This document shows positions 1 through 10,880 of a stretch of 64,000 nucleotides of DNA, piece after piece. The notes below the pieces were generated by a model. That model had not been told where the DNA came from. It worked only from the letters and a program-made list of their open reading frames with translations, and made no database searches. Numbering within the stretch: the first letter of the stretch is position 1; every line of letters starts with the position of its first letter. Both the position numbers and the translations under genes were made by a program. Source of the stretch: Myrmaecium sp. VS I D KN 1 (Eukaryota; Ascomycota; Dothideomycetes; Valsariales; Valsariaceae); assembly GCA_019775845.1 (NCBI GenBank), contig JADQAV010000009.1, forward strand, positions 496,001-560,000, given 5' to 3'.

Positions 1-1
1 G

Positions 2-571
2 CTCCAGATCGCGGACATCTCGCTGTACATCCTCGTCGCGACGGTCATCTACCGGTACACGGGCGACAGCGTGGCCTCGCCGGCGCTGGGCAGCACTGGG
101 CCGACGCTGCGGAAGGTGGCGTACGGGATCGCGCTGCCGACGATCGTGATCGCGGGCGTCATCTTCGGCCACGTGAGCAGCAAGTACATCTACCTGCGGC
201 TGTTCGGGCACACGGGCCTGCCGGCGAAGCGGACGCCGTGGGCGATCGGCAGCTGGGCTCTCATCGCCCTCGTCCTCTGGGCGGTCGCGTGGGTGATCGC
301 GGAGTCGATCCCCAGCTTCAGCGACCTGCTCGCCCTCATCAGCAGCATCTTCGCCAGCTGGTTCTCCATCGGCATCCCGGCCATCTTTTGGCTGCACTTG
401 AATTGGGGGCGCATCCGGTCCAGCTGGCGGAAGTGTTTCCTGGCTGCGGTGAACTGGCTCATCATCCTCTTGGCGGCCGGGTTCATGGGCTTGGGCTTGT
501 ACTCGAGTGGTAAGGCGATCCATGACGATGCATCCAGCGCGAGCTGGAGCTGTGCGGATAACAGCACGTAA
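2..571 (+). CDS. Amino-acid permease of the AAAP (Mtr-like) family, 3' part only
   Basis: The reading frame enters from the left edge and stops at 569-571, giving the last 189 residues of a polytopic membrane protein. Hydrophobic helices alternate with short loops: about four full transmembrane segments follow a partial one. The stretch around VASPALGSTGP followed by RKVAYGIALPT is typical of fungal members of the AAAP family related to Neurospora Mtr, the neutral and aromatic amino-acid permease. Such proteins move amino acids across the plasma membrane or vacuole membrane using the proton gradient. The N-terminal half lies outside the window, so substrate class and start cannot be judged. 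No intron is needed in the visible part. The family call is fairly firm; the exact paralogue is not known. Confidence 0.85.
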   Translation, partial: LQIADISLYILVATVIYRYTGDSVASPALGSTGPTLRKVAYGIALPTIVIAGVIFGHVSSKYIYLRLFGHTGLPAKRTPWAIGSWALIALVLWAVAWVIAESIPSFSDLLALISSIFASWFSIGIPAIFWLHLNWGRIRSSWRKCFLAAVNWLIILLAAGFMGLGLYSSGKAIHDDASSASWSCADNST

Positions 572-1398
572 CACGCCATGTTTCTTTCCCTCGTTTGTCG
601 TTTTTCCGTTTTCATCTGCAAAACTCGTGCACGTTTGGGCGTTTTATCAAAATTCATGTTTCACTGTATCATAACTTCCCCACTTGGACGTACCGACTGG
701 GGCATTCTGTTACCCAGTCTTCGACGCGGAGCAGTCATCACCATGTGAGGTTTCAGGTGGTAGCCCGTTCACGTTCTGTTTTCCTCGCCTCAAGGCGATC
801 GGGTTGGTGGTCGCTTTGTACGAACCGATTTGCTTTCTGGAGCGAACGTCATTTTATGCGTCTGTCATTATGGGGGAGGTGATGTTGGAAGGACCGCTGC
901 GTTTTCTTTCTGGGAGTTGATTGATGATGATCGATGATCGACGACATTGGTGTGTGGTGTAGTGGAGGAGGAGATGACGTTGGGTCGGTCGCCGAATGTC
1001 GTCGGGTTCTGGGCGGGGTTCGGGTCGGGTGCAGTCCGGGGTTTGGCCTCAGGCTGGTCGGCAATATCTTTATATTCTTTAAAGATATCATGACTATCAC
1101 TACCACGTAACGTGGATGATCTACCTTTTTCTTTTCTTTTCTTTTCCTTCTTTCTCCATGATGGCAGATGGGGGAATCGGATGTTGTTATGGGTGGGCGA
1201 ACGATTTGGAAGAAGATGGTGATGGCGATGATGTGTTGACTGGATAACTGAGGGTTGGGAATGGAAGAAGGGTATGCTCTTAATGTAAGGATATTGATGG
1301 AACTGTATGTATATATGTATGAAGAGGTGTACGATATGAAAATGTCGGCGTCGTTAAGGTGAAAGGGGAAGAGCCTGGTGTCTCGGCAGTTCTTAATC

Positions 1399-1438
<40 letters not shown>

Positions 1439-2424
1439 AAACATATAAAGTATATCACGTATATTGACAGATCTCGATATATCAATATTTCTCAGTTCGA
1501 TGTTCGCACTCTCTCATTCATACCCTTCGGTTTTGCATCATATGAATACCTATAAAATGAAACTGAAGGTACATAAGTACCCTGTCGGATCGATCTGGTG
1601 CTCCCTCATCGGCGTTTGAACCCTCACCCCGCCTTTCCCACCTGCACCTCTCCACCATCTCCACCTTCCGACCTCCACCATCCCCGCGGCCCCCTCCCCC
1701 GCTTTTTTTGCTTCACATCTCTCTACCTAATCCCAACATACCGACCGACTTTACCGAACAACCAGCCAACCACCTATTCCGCACTCACTCACCCTACCCT
1801 ACCATTGCCTATTGGCTAATCGGAGGACGTTCATTTGCCGTCTGTTCGGTCGGTGTTTGAACTTCCTTGCTCTGGGTTTATCTATTGCTCTGGCTCGACT
1901 CCCGACAGTTATACGAGTAAATCCAGAAAGAAAGAGAGGAAAAGAAAGAAAGCAAGAGCATCTCGCATCGCTCAGATAATTGAAGTCATCGCCTGCTCTG
2001 CCATCTTCGCGCGTTGATGAACGAGAGTTCGAGGCGCAGAAGGTGAAAGATAAGATCACCACTGTAGACCACGGGCGAGAGAGGAGGACGGAGTCGACGG
2101 AGGATATCCGTTTCTTTTTCCTTTATTTTCTCCATTCTATTTCTTTCCCTCATTTTTATTGGTCCTTCTAGTCATACTGCTGTGTTCCCGCCACCTGGAG
2201 AACGACAGGTCCACCTGTGACTTCCATTTCTTTTTGTGATTCTCACCTTCTTTGCTTTTGTTCTTCTCGCGCCACACGCGAAGTTTGGCCACGAAGACCG
2301 ACGAAAGGAAGCAAGGACGGTCAAGGAAAGAGCAGAGAACCGGCGCAACGCCAGCGCGGGCGCAGGCAGCAAGAAAGAGAGGGGGAAGGAGGTGGAGGAG
2401 GAGTGAGAAGAAGTACCTTAAAGA
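572..2424. other. Intergenic: permease 3' region and regulator 5' region
   Basis: This 1.85-kb gap has no convincing open frame. It carries a (TA)n run at 1400-1436, pyrimidine-rich stretches around 1600-1800 and 2100-2260 that look like fungal promoter or 5' leader sequence, and short purine-rich repeats just before the regulator start. The long pyrimidine leader suggests the regulator transcript begins well upstream of its ATG. Confidence 0.6.
1400..1436. repeat. (TA)n microsatellite
   Basis: A 37-nt uninterrupted alternating TA tract, about 18 units, in the intergenic region. A length-variable marker candidate. Confidence 0.95.
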
Positions 2425-4768
2425 ATGAAGGTCGCAAAGACGCCCTGGTAGGTCCTTCTCCGCCAGAACGAAGCCTCCTTATCCCGCCTCTCAATTGTGT
2501 GACTAACGTACCTCACTTCCTCCAGCACTCGATGTCGGAAGGATCATCGGCGGTGTACGTGAGCCCCCTTATCTGCTGTCTTGACCCTCCTCCATCCCCC
2601 GCGCGCGGAAACTGACGGGCGGCCTAGGTGATAAGCAGCTCCCCTGCTGCGGCGCGTGTTATATTGCTCGTGCGGCATGCGTGCGGGCTGACGAGACGGG
2701 GACGGCGGAGGGGGACAGGAGGGGTGGGAGGAGTCCTTCCGACGGTAGCTCTGATGCTCCTGCTGCTACTGTAGGATTGGGGGTGGGAGGTCCGGGTATG
2801 TTCTTTTTCTTTCATTGATTCTCATGCGTTGTTATGCCTTTCCTTTGCGTGATTCATTCCATATTGCAGACTACTTTGTGATGTACGATATCCCTAACAA
2901 CGTGCCCTTCTCCAGCGGCGCACATCCCCCTATCCACCTTCTCACATGCCTTGACGCCGTCCTCCCTTTCACACGCGCTACCGACACCACCAGGACCCAG
3001 AGCGCCGACACCACAGCAGTTACATCAGCAGCACCAGCAGCATTTGACGAACCCGGACGATCTCCTCCAACATGATCCTGCCTTGTATGGCCTGGACGGC
3101 GCGCTGTTTGAGGAGCTGGGCGACCATCTGTTTCAGGACTTTGCCGGATGGCAGACCCCGACGGCCGGCAGTGACTGGGGTTTGCAGGAGCACCAGCCGC
3201 GAGAAGAAGAACAGCAGCAGCGGCAACAGCAGCAACAGCCATCGTCGCATGGTGCGAGTCAGGGTCCCGTCGTGCAGGTGCAATCGCAGCAGCCGCCGGA
3301 GGCGGATGCGTTCGAAGCCTCGCTGCTGGAGCTGAACACGCTGGGACTGGCAGGAAGCCAACCGTCGACAGCGGTGGTTGCGGAGCGACAGTCAAGGGGC
3401 TTGCCGTCGTCCAGCCCGGCGCAGATGCACTACTACGCTCAGCCCATGGGCAGGCCGACAAAAGGGTTGGACCAGACGGAGGCGTTGCTGCTCCGATATT
3501 ACATCGACGATATCTCGCCGTGGGTACGTGGTTCCCCTTTCCGCATCCGCCTTCACTTCCATCAACTGACCTCCCTCACTGGTACCTAGCTCGATATCAG
3601 CCTCCCAGGCCGCTACTTCGCGCAGGAGATCCCGCACCGCGCGCTCACGAACCCATGCCTGCTCAACGCCATCTACTCAATTTCAGCCCGCTACCTCGCC
3701 CGGCGGGGCAACTTCGACCCGAACGCGTACCTAGGCTATCTGCGGACCTGCATCACCAGCTATACGCACGTCATCCAAGGGCCGCCGTCGCAGGCGCTCG
3801 CCGAGGAGATCCTCGCCGTCCACTGCATCCTGCGACTGTTCGAAGGGCTCGAGGTCTCCCTCCTCGACCACTTCCCGGACTCGCCCCTCGCCGAGGCGGT
3901 CGACAAAGCCACCACCGCCGCCATCGTGGCCTCCCCGCTGCTCGCCGACGGTGACAGCAATACCAGCAACAACCCCCTCATCCAAGCCATCCTCCGCTCC
4001 GGACTGCGACAAGACATCCACACCTCCTTCCGCAAACAAGAAGCCATCCGCTCCGCCCCGGACTCCCTCCTGCGTATCTCCAAATCCCTCAGCGGCCCCG
4101 ACGGTCCAACCAGCGACTGGGACTGGGCCGACCGGATGCTCGCGCACTGCGTCGACGTCCTCACCTTCTGCTTCCAGCACCCCACCCCGTCCTCCAGCAC
4201 CCCAACCACCACCCTCTCCTCCCGCCACCGCCAATGGCAAAGCCTCACACACTACAGCCAACAATGGTGGGACCGCAAACCCACCACCTTCAACCCGATC
4301 CACTACGCGCCCGGCCACCAGCACCAGCCCTTCCCCACCATCTGGCTGCTCTACGACTGCCACGTCGCGGCCGTGCAGCACTACCACCTCAGCGCGCTCA
4401 TGCTGCGCGCCTACGAGCCGGGCACGCCGCGGCTAGGACCCCGGCGGCAGGCGTGCCAGGCCGCGCTCGAGCGCGCCGTCCGCGAGCACGTGCGCCAGCT
4501 GTGCGGCGTCGCCGTGAGCAACCCGCGCGTCGTCCCCGCGCTCCTCACGGCGTGTCATGGGGTCGCGTTGTGTGGGGAGGCGTTTGCGGAGGGCCCGGAG
4601 AAGGAGGCGTTGATGGGCTTGCTGAGGCGGTGTCGGGTGGAGTGGGGGTGGATGACGAGTACGGCGCTGAGGCAGTTGAGGGAGGTGTGGGGGTGGAGGG
4701 AGGGGGAGGGGGAGGGGGATAGTGGGGATGTTGGGGATGCTGGTGCTGGGGGGATGGAGGAGGGTTGA
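2425..4768 (+). CDS. Zn2Cys6 binuclear-cluster transcription factor, five exons
   Basis: Proposed exons are 2425-2447, 2526-2554, 2628-2795, 2916-3523 and 3590-4768, encoding 668 aa in one frame. The first three exons assemble a Zn2Cys6 DNA-binding domain: CTRCRKDHRRC, then DKQLP, then CCGACYIARAAC, spacing C-x2-C-x6-C-x6-C-x2-C-x6-C, starting only eight residues from the N-terminus. No single exon holds the whole domain. Residues about 75-280 are low complexity, with Pro/Gln/His-rich runs. From about 270 the sequence is helical and resembles the middle region of fungal regulators (for example LLNAIYSISARYLARRG and LLYDCHVAAVQHYHLSALML). It probably binds CGG-containing sites and regulates transcription in the nucleus; target genes cannot be inferred from neighbours. 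Introns have GTAGGT, GTACGT, GTATGT and GTACGT donors; CTGAC or CTAAC branch sites are visible. The tail is Gly/Glu-rich. Confidence 0.85.
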
Positions 4769-5140
4769 TCGTTGTCTTTTGTTTCCTTCTTCCTCGGCAT
4801 TTGATATCGGCGTGTTTGAAATGGATGGGCTCTGTAGAAGGCAGGGAGATGATGGCAAACATGTTGTATATTTTCGGGTATACTTTCCGGAAAATCAGGC
4901 ACTAGGACAGAGATCAGGCATGATCACGGCATCTCTTGCCAGAGAAAGTAGTGGCTTACAGAGAGAAAACATTGACTTCATTTTCCTATTCCAGTCGAAG
5001 AATATCACCCGCACTACCAAGCCATTAAACTAAAGTAAAAGTAGAAGAAGAACCAGAAAACAAGAAAAAAGAAAAGGTATCAGATCCAAACCACCCTCAC
5101 AAACAATCAATCAATCACCAATTAAACTCCACCCAAAACC
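4769..5140. other. Convergent 3' intergenic region
   Basis: A 372-bp gap between two convergent genes. It is A-rich near 5030-5090 and contains no plausible gene; presumably it holds the polyadenylation regions of both. Confidence 0.6.
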
Positions 5141-7927
5141 TCATACCGCCCTCTCCTTCCCCTTCCCCTTCCCATGTACCTCCTGCACCACCTCCATCTC
5201 CTCATCATCATCACCATCATCAATCCCACCCCCCAACTCCACGACCCTCGCCGCCACCGGCGCCAGCGTATTCCGCGCCACCTTGATCGTGCGTTCCAAA
5301 ACCGCCAGCCGCTCCACATCCACCGAGACCTCATACTCGGCCTCCAACTCCGCGAGACGACGGACGATGCCGCGGCGCGTGGTGCGGGCCTGCTCGAGCG
5401 TCATGTCTTTGGGCGCGGTGCAGCCGTGCGGACGCAGGTGCGGGGGTAGGGGTTCGGGCTGTGGAGGCGGTGGTGGGGGTTTGGGGGTGGAGGGCCCGGC
5501 GATGGTGGGTGATGGGGGTGGTTTGCTGCGCTTTTTGAGCGAAGCGAGTTCGTTGCTCAGCTTCTGCTTGTCGGTGCGAAGGGCGGTGTTGCGCTGGTCG
5601 AGGACGGTGTTGTTGCGCTGGAGGACGGACTGCGCTTTCTCGAGGACGGCCTGGTGGCGGGTCGCTTCCACGTTTGCCGTCCGAAGACGTTCAATATCAG
5701 CGGCAGAGTCTTTGAGCTGATTCTCAAGGTTTGCCTTGGCTTGCTCGAGCTGCTGGACTTGTGCCTCCAACGCCTGACTCGCTTTCTGGGCCTCTTGCCC
5801 AAGGGTGGACTTGATCGTTTCGAGCTCAGTCTGCTGGCTGGTAGCATCCGCGCACGACGTCCGAAGACGGTCGTCATCAGCGGTAGACTCCTTGAGTTTC
5901 CGCTCCAGATCTTCCTTCGCTTGCTCCAGCTGCCGGACCTTCTCTTCCAAGGCACGCTCACCAGCCTGGACATCTTGTCGTTTCCTCTTCTCGGCCTCCC
6001 TCCTCTTCTTCTCTGCCTCCTGCCTCTCGACCTCCTTCTTCTCCGCCTCCTTCTTGAACTTCAGGGCCTCCTCCTCCGCCCTCTTCTTCTCGGCTTTCGC
6101 TTTCGCGAGCTCAAACTCCGCGCCCTCCTTCTCCAACTTCGCCTTCTCGAACTCCGCGAAGATCCTCTTCCGTTCCTTCTGTCCCCTATCCGATCGCTCC
6201 ATCACGATCTTCCTCTCCTTGTCAAGCTCAGCGCGGAGCTCATCAGCAACGCGCTTCGTCTCCTCAAGCTGGGCCTTGAGTTCCTCGCCCTGCTTGTCCT
6301 TCCCATCCACCGCCTCCCTCAACGCCTCTGCCTTCAACAGAGCGTTCTCCACTTCCAGCGCCCGGATCCGCGCAGCCGCCACCGCCTCCTCCTCCCGTTT
6401 CTGGGCCTCCACGCTTGGGGTGGCATCTGAAACGGGGGTTTCGACGGTAGCAGCAACAACAACGGAACCAGACGCATCGGCAGCGGGGATCGGGGAAGCG
6501 GGAGTGTCGTCGGTGAAGTGGACGCGGCGAGTTTGGTCGGATTGTCCGGGGTTGAGATTGGATTTGGGGAGACCAGCACCAGAAGCAGATGACGATCCCG
6601 CGGACGAGTCGGCTCCAGAGGTGGGGACAGTGCTAGAAGACGACGTGGTCGAAGAAGAACCAGAACCGGACGCAGGGCCCGAAGCACCCTGATCATCGCC
6701 ACGGTCCTCATCATCACCATGATGATCCGATCCCGAAGGACGAATATCATCACCACCATTGGCGCGCCTCAGATTCTCTCTGCGCTCCAACTCCATAACG
6801 CGCTGCATGGCCTCCTCCCACGCCTTGCGCATCTCCTTCAATTCAGCTTCAGACTGCTCTTCCGATGCCCTCGCGTTCTTGAGTAGTGATTCCGTGGCCG
6901 CATGCTTCGCTTTCTCCACGCTGAGGTCCGCTTCCGCCGAAACAGCGCGGTCCCTCCACTCGGAGACATCTTCCTCAACCACCCAAATAGCGAGTTCTTC
7001 GCGTTCGGCCGCGAGCTCCACGCGTTCAGCCGAAGCCGCTTCGCGATCCGCCTTTGCGGCCTCAAGGTCGATTTCGATCTCCCGTCGATACTCAGCCAAG
7101 CACTTCACTTCGTCCTCGATCGACGCTTTCTGGCGAGCGATCAAAGCGGCCCAACTCTGAAGCCTAGCCTCCTTGGCGTCAAGTTCCGCGTCGCGTGCCT
7201 GTGCCGCGGCCCTGGCCTGGTCCTGCTGGTGGCGGGTCAGGAAGCCTGCGTCGCGAATGCTACGCTCGGCGACCCGTTCCGACACCATGCCGGCGGTCCA
7301 GGGGATGAGAGCACAAAGAACCGCGTAGGTCGGCTCCGCGATTGGCTCCGTCGTAGCGACGACGAGGAACAGGCGGACCGCGATGATTGCAAGGACCATG
7401 ATGATGCTGGCGATGAGGGTCGTCTTCCGGGCCTGGTAGTTGCGAGCGCGTCCGAAGATGGCTGCTTGACTCCAGAGCGCGGTGAGAATGGCGATCCAGG
7501 GAAGCGAGTAGACGAAAGGCCAGAAATGCTCGCCCGAAAACAAGACCATTCCTGGAGTGATGACTGGTTTGGAGACATAGAAATGTCGAGTGGGATCCGA
7601 CACGTTAGGAATCGGCGTGGCCTCGTCCTGAAACGAAGGCCGACAGGTCGTGGCTTCAATTTGTTGGTATACCGTGACCGTTTCCGGGGCTGGAGAAGAG
7701 GTAGGGATGTGGTCTGGAACATCAGCGAAGATATTGACCGAGGCACCGGCGGTGGGGAAGGACGTGATGGTGCTTTCGTCGGGCACGTCCGGTGTGAACG
7801 GAGGCATCTCCTCCGCGAGCGAAGAAACCTCTTCCGGCTTCTTGCCCCATGGCCAGGCCCGCCAGGCGCCGACGAAGACGCACCAAGCCAAGCCATGCTT
7901 GCCCAGTGTTCGGGCGCTGAGGGCCAT
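5141..7927 (-). CDS. Unrecognised membrane-anchored coiled-coil protein, 928 aa
   Basis: A single 2787-bp open frame starts with ATG at 7927. I do not recognise a family. The first 30 residues are basic and mildly hydrophobic and could be a signal or anchor. Three hydrophobic segments follow at about 135-158, 170-190 and 200-215. Residues 220-385 form a long charged heptad-like region rich in Ala, Glu and Arg. A Ser/Gly/Asp-rich spacer follows (about 390-500), then a second, very long coiled coil (about 510-800) rich in Glu, Lys and Ala. Within it a 60-residue unit is tandemly repeated. After that comes a Pro-rich stretch with a run of six prolines, a short helical region and an acidic then Lys/Gly-rich tail. 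The layout suggests a membrane tether or scaffold with a large cytoplasmic rod. Gene length and clean frame make it real; function is unknown. Confidence 0.8.
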   Translation of the reverse strand: MALSARTLGKHGLAWCVFVGAWRAWPWGKKPEEVSSLAEEMPPFTPDVPDESTITSFPTAGASVNIFADVPDHIPTSSPAPETVTVYQQIEATTCRPSFQDEATPIPNVSDPTRHFYVSKPVITPGMVLFSGEHFWPFVYSLPWIAILTALWSQAAIFGRARNYQARKTTLIASIIMVLAIIAVRLFLVVATTEPIAEPTYAVLCALIPWTAGMVSERVAERSIRDAGFLTRHQQDQARAAAQARDAELDAKEARLQSWAALIARQKASIEDEVKCLAEYRREIEIDLEAAKADREAASAERVELAAEREELAIWVVEEDVSEWRDRAVSAEADLSVEKAKHAATESLLKNARASEEQSEAELKEMRKAWEEAMQRVMELERRENLRRANGGDDIRPSGSDHHGDDEDRGDDQGASGPASGSGSSSTTSSSSTVPTSGADSSAGSSSASGAGLPKSNLNPGQSDQTRRVHFTDDTPASPIPAADASGSVVVAATVETPVSDATPSVEAQKREEEAVAAARIRALEVENALLKAEALREAVDGKDKQGEELKAQLEETKRVADELRAELDKERKIVMERSDRGQKERKRIFAEFEKAKLEKEGAEFELAKAKAEKKRAEEEALKFKKEAEKKEVERQEAEKKRREAEKRKRQDVQAGERALEEKVRQLEQAKEDLERKLKESTADDDRLRTSCADATSQQTELETIKSTLGQEAQKASQALEAQVQQLEQAKANLENQLKDSAADIERLRTANVEATRHQAVLEKAQSVLQRNNTVLDQRNTALRTDKQKLSNELASLKKRSKPPPSPTIAGPSTPKPPPPPPQPEPLPPHLRPHGCTAPKDMTLEQARTTRRGIVRRLAELEAEYEVSVDVERLAVLERTIKVARNTLAPVAARVVELGGGIDDGDDDEEMEVVQEVHGKGKGKERAV
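5671..5945 (-). repeat. 60-residue internal duplication in the coiled-coil gene
   Basis: Two copies of about 95 bp, offset by exactly 180 bp, encode QLEQAKEDLERKLKES...DRLRT and QLEQAKANLENQLKDS...ERLRT. Exact 60-residue spacing keeps the heptad frame nearly in register. Confidence 0.8.
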
Positions 7928-9123
7928 CTTGACGGTTATTCTTGTATTGGGCTGAACTGGTGTTCTTGTGATGATGTGGAAGTGGCTTTTGTCGGAGCCA
8001 CCAAGGGAGAATGAATATCAACAGCGACGTCGATTGTCGTCTGCGACGTGAAAAGAAAGAGTCGAAGTAGATTATCGAAATGCTACTGTTCGTGTGGTGG
8101 TATAGACGGAAGTCAACAGCGACAAGTAACGGTTGACCGCGACGTGGGAAGGGAAGTGTATATAACAGCAAGTCGTCGGAATGCTACTGTACGCGGACAG
8201 GGAAGCAGGGAGACAGACAATGTCGCGTTTCGTTTTCCGTCGTTGTAAAGGGAAGGAAGAAAGCCGGGTGTCGTGAAAGTGAAAGGGAGACTGCGAAGTC
8301 GTCGGCTTGAACGGAACGGTGTGGTTGTTGGAGGAGAAAGGAAAAGGTCGAAGGGATGATGGGGGAGAGGTGAGGTATTTAAGGACTCTGCGCTAGCCTA
8401 AGGAAATATAGAAGGTGACAGGCAGAGCAGGTATATCGGCGGTGACTGTGACAGTGAAGTTGAAGGTGAAGCAAAGGAAAACGCAACGCTGCAGCGACGG
8501 GCGGCCTGTCACGGAACGCGCATAACAAAGTACCCGACCTCAAACAAAACAAACGACCTCGCGCGAAAGTGACCTGAACAAAGGATAAAAATGAATGGAT
8601 TTGAATAGTGACAATTCGATAGTAACAAAGACGGTGAATACAATGACACCAATAACAATCATTGGATGAAGCACACAGCTACTCACTCATACGTGTCAGT
8701 TTGGGTACCTATCCCCCAGCGAACAATGCCTTTCGAGCAAGCAAGAGTGTCAGCCAACTAGTTCAAGTTTGTCAGAACGAAGGAAGAAATCCTCAAACCA
8801 TGCGTAGTCCATCTACCATGCCAGTCCACAACCGCACAGCACTCCGAACCACGCGCAGCGACGAGGAGCACGCAGATCCGATATACGAAGCAAAACGACG
8901 ACGACGCATCGGACTCAGCGAGAATAGTTAGTATGCCACCCTCACGTCGACGAAGAGCGGACTCACCGACAGCCATATACCCCCCGGAAGATGCAACCAC
9001 ATTTTCACAGGCTCAGGTCATCTGCCTGATCCATCTCTAGATCATAAGAAACCTCTGCGTCCAGCACAAGCAGTAAGCCCACAGAATCATTAAGGAAAAG
9101 AAGAAGGAAAAGCACACTCACCC
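7928..9123. other. Intergenic region, coiled-coil gene promoter
   Basis: About 1.2 kb upstream of the coiled-coil gene and downstream of HOP2. Small frames around 8662-9000 exist on both strands but show no family features. I see nothing I can annotate as a gene. Confidence 0.55.
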
Positions 9124-9975
9124 TCAACACTCCTCCCCCTCCCCCTCCCCATCCTTCACCACCCCATCACCAACACCCATCAAATCATCCAACCCAAACC
9201 CCTCCCTCAACACCCCCAACACCACCCCACTCATCCCCGCCTCCCTCCCCCTCTCCTCAATCTCCCCCCACATCTCCCTCGCAATCCTCTCCCTTACCCT
9301 CTCCCTATTACTCCAAACCCTCAACTCCTCCCTCACCCTCTCCCGCTCCCTCACCTCCACCCTCGGGGCCTCCCCACCACCACCCCTCTTCCTCAACTCC
9401 CTCACCCTCTCCTCCAACCCCTCCTTCTCCCCCCTCAACCCCCTCACCCCCTCAACCAACTCCCTCACCCCCCTCTCTTCCCCGCGCGCCACGATCTGCG
9501 CCCGCAACCCCCGCTCCTCACGGCGGAGCTCCTCCAGCCGCTCACGCTCCTCGCGAATCGCCGAATCAAGGGCAGCCAGCTCGTCCGCGCCCACCGGCTC
9601 CGTGGCTTGGAGGCGGTGGTACACGATCTGCTTGCCGGCGGCGCGGCCCACGATGCGGCCGTGCTCGTGCAGCTCCCGGAGCGCTTTGGTGGCGGCCGCT
9701 TTGCTGACGCGGTTGTGTAGGTTGGCGCTGATGTCGGTGGCGGAGTAGGGGCGGCTGGGTGGAGGTGAGTGGGTGGTTGAGAGGGGGTTGGATGGACGTG
9801 GTGTGGTGTGGTGGGCTTACTTTTGCTCGACGAGGTAGTCGAAGACGGCGGTTGTGGCGGCGTCGCCGGTGAGTTTTTCGGCGGTGGTGCTGCCGGTTGC
9901 GGGAGCCGAGGACGATGACGATGAAGCGACGGCGGCGGTGGTGGTGGCCGACGGTTGAGGTTTGCGAGGCGCCAT
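9124..9975 (-). CDS. HOP2: Meiotic homologous-pairing protein HOP2 (TBPIP family)
   Basis: Exons are 9821-9975 and 9124-9754 on the minus strand, 261 aa, with a 66-bp intron (donor GTAAGC, acceptor CCCAG). Splicing joins FDYLVEQ to NRPYSATDIS, rebuilding the winged-helix opening that marks Hop2/PSMC3IP. The following NLHNRVSKAAATKALRELHE and GKQIVYHRLQ are also family hallmarks. The middle of the protein (about 105-190) is a Glu/Arg/Leu-rich coiled coil that in the family pairs with Mnd1. The N-terminal 40 residues are a low-complexity Ser/Thr/Ala leader. With Mnd1, Hop2 stabilises Dmc1/Rad51 filaments and promotes strand invasion between homologues in meiosis, in the nucleus. Length matches the family. 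Its C-terminal 25 residues are acidic and glycine-rich and look unstructured. Confidence 0.9.
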
Positions 9976-10880
9976 GGTTTGCTGATACTGTCAGTTGGAT
10001 AGGGTAGATGTTGACGTCGTAGTATTGACCTGCGTATACGTCCAGTTGCGGTGGGATAGTTCAAGCGTAGAATGTAGAAAGTGAGCGACGTCAAGCAGAA
10101 CGACGTCAGTAGGTATGACATAATGTAACCATCGTAAGGTACCTCTACGTACCTACCCAATATAGACAGAGCGATGAAAACTGAAGAGGTCGAAAGTAGC
10201 CTCAGGCAGAAAGGCAGAAAGATGAAAGTAAGACAAAGAAAGGGAAATAATTCCACGGCAAGATAGTAGAAAAGGGATTCAGATCACGTCCTCACCTCCC
10301 AAACGAACGGGCGTACGTGAATATCATACTGAAGAGGAGAATAGAAAACCCCTCTATTGAACCCTCGATCAAAACGGCGATGGAGATACCAGCATGGGGA
10401 TTGACATCTTGGCCATATAGCGTCGTAGGAGGAGCAGTAACACGGGCAAAAGAAAGGGGAAAAGAAGGGGAAAGAAGGTATGAACAGAAACCCCAAAAAG
10501 AAGAGAAGAAGAAGGATAAAAAAGGAAAAGAAAAAAGAGAAGTCCATCAGTAACGTATGAATCTGACAAGACATGAAAAAAAGAAAAGCATACCTATCCC
10601 GCTATGCCCCACAACCTACAACCAAGACGACTGACGAAAAGACGAGTAAACAACGCTCATGATAACGTTCGGCATAAAAAAGAAAGAAGAAGAAAAGAAG
10701 AGATCCACCTTCATATGGCGGTGACGGTGGTGATAGGGAAACGTCCACTTCCACATCCACCACGTGATCCATCCAAGACGCTCACCGTCCTCTTTCTCCT
10801 CCTCATCCCTCCACTATCCAACCACCCACCGCTCATACCTCCCACCATCCTCCCTCCCCATACCATAAGGTAGTTCCTCC
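9976..10880. other. Intergenic region between SKT5 3' end and HOP2 start
   Basis: About 0.9 kb. It is purine-rich on the plus strand near 10440-10560 and 10680-10710, so pyrimidine-rich on the HOP2 coding strand, as expected for a 5' leader. No gene is supported. Confidence 0.55.
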
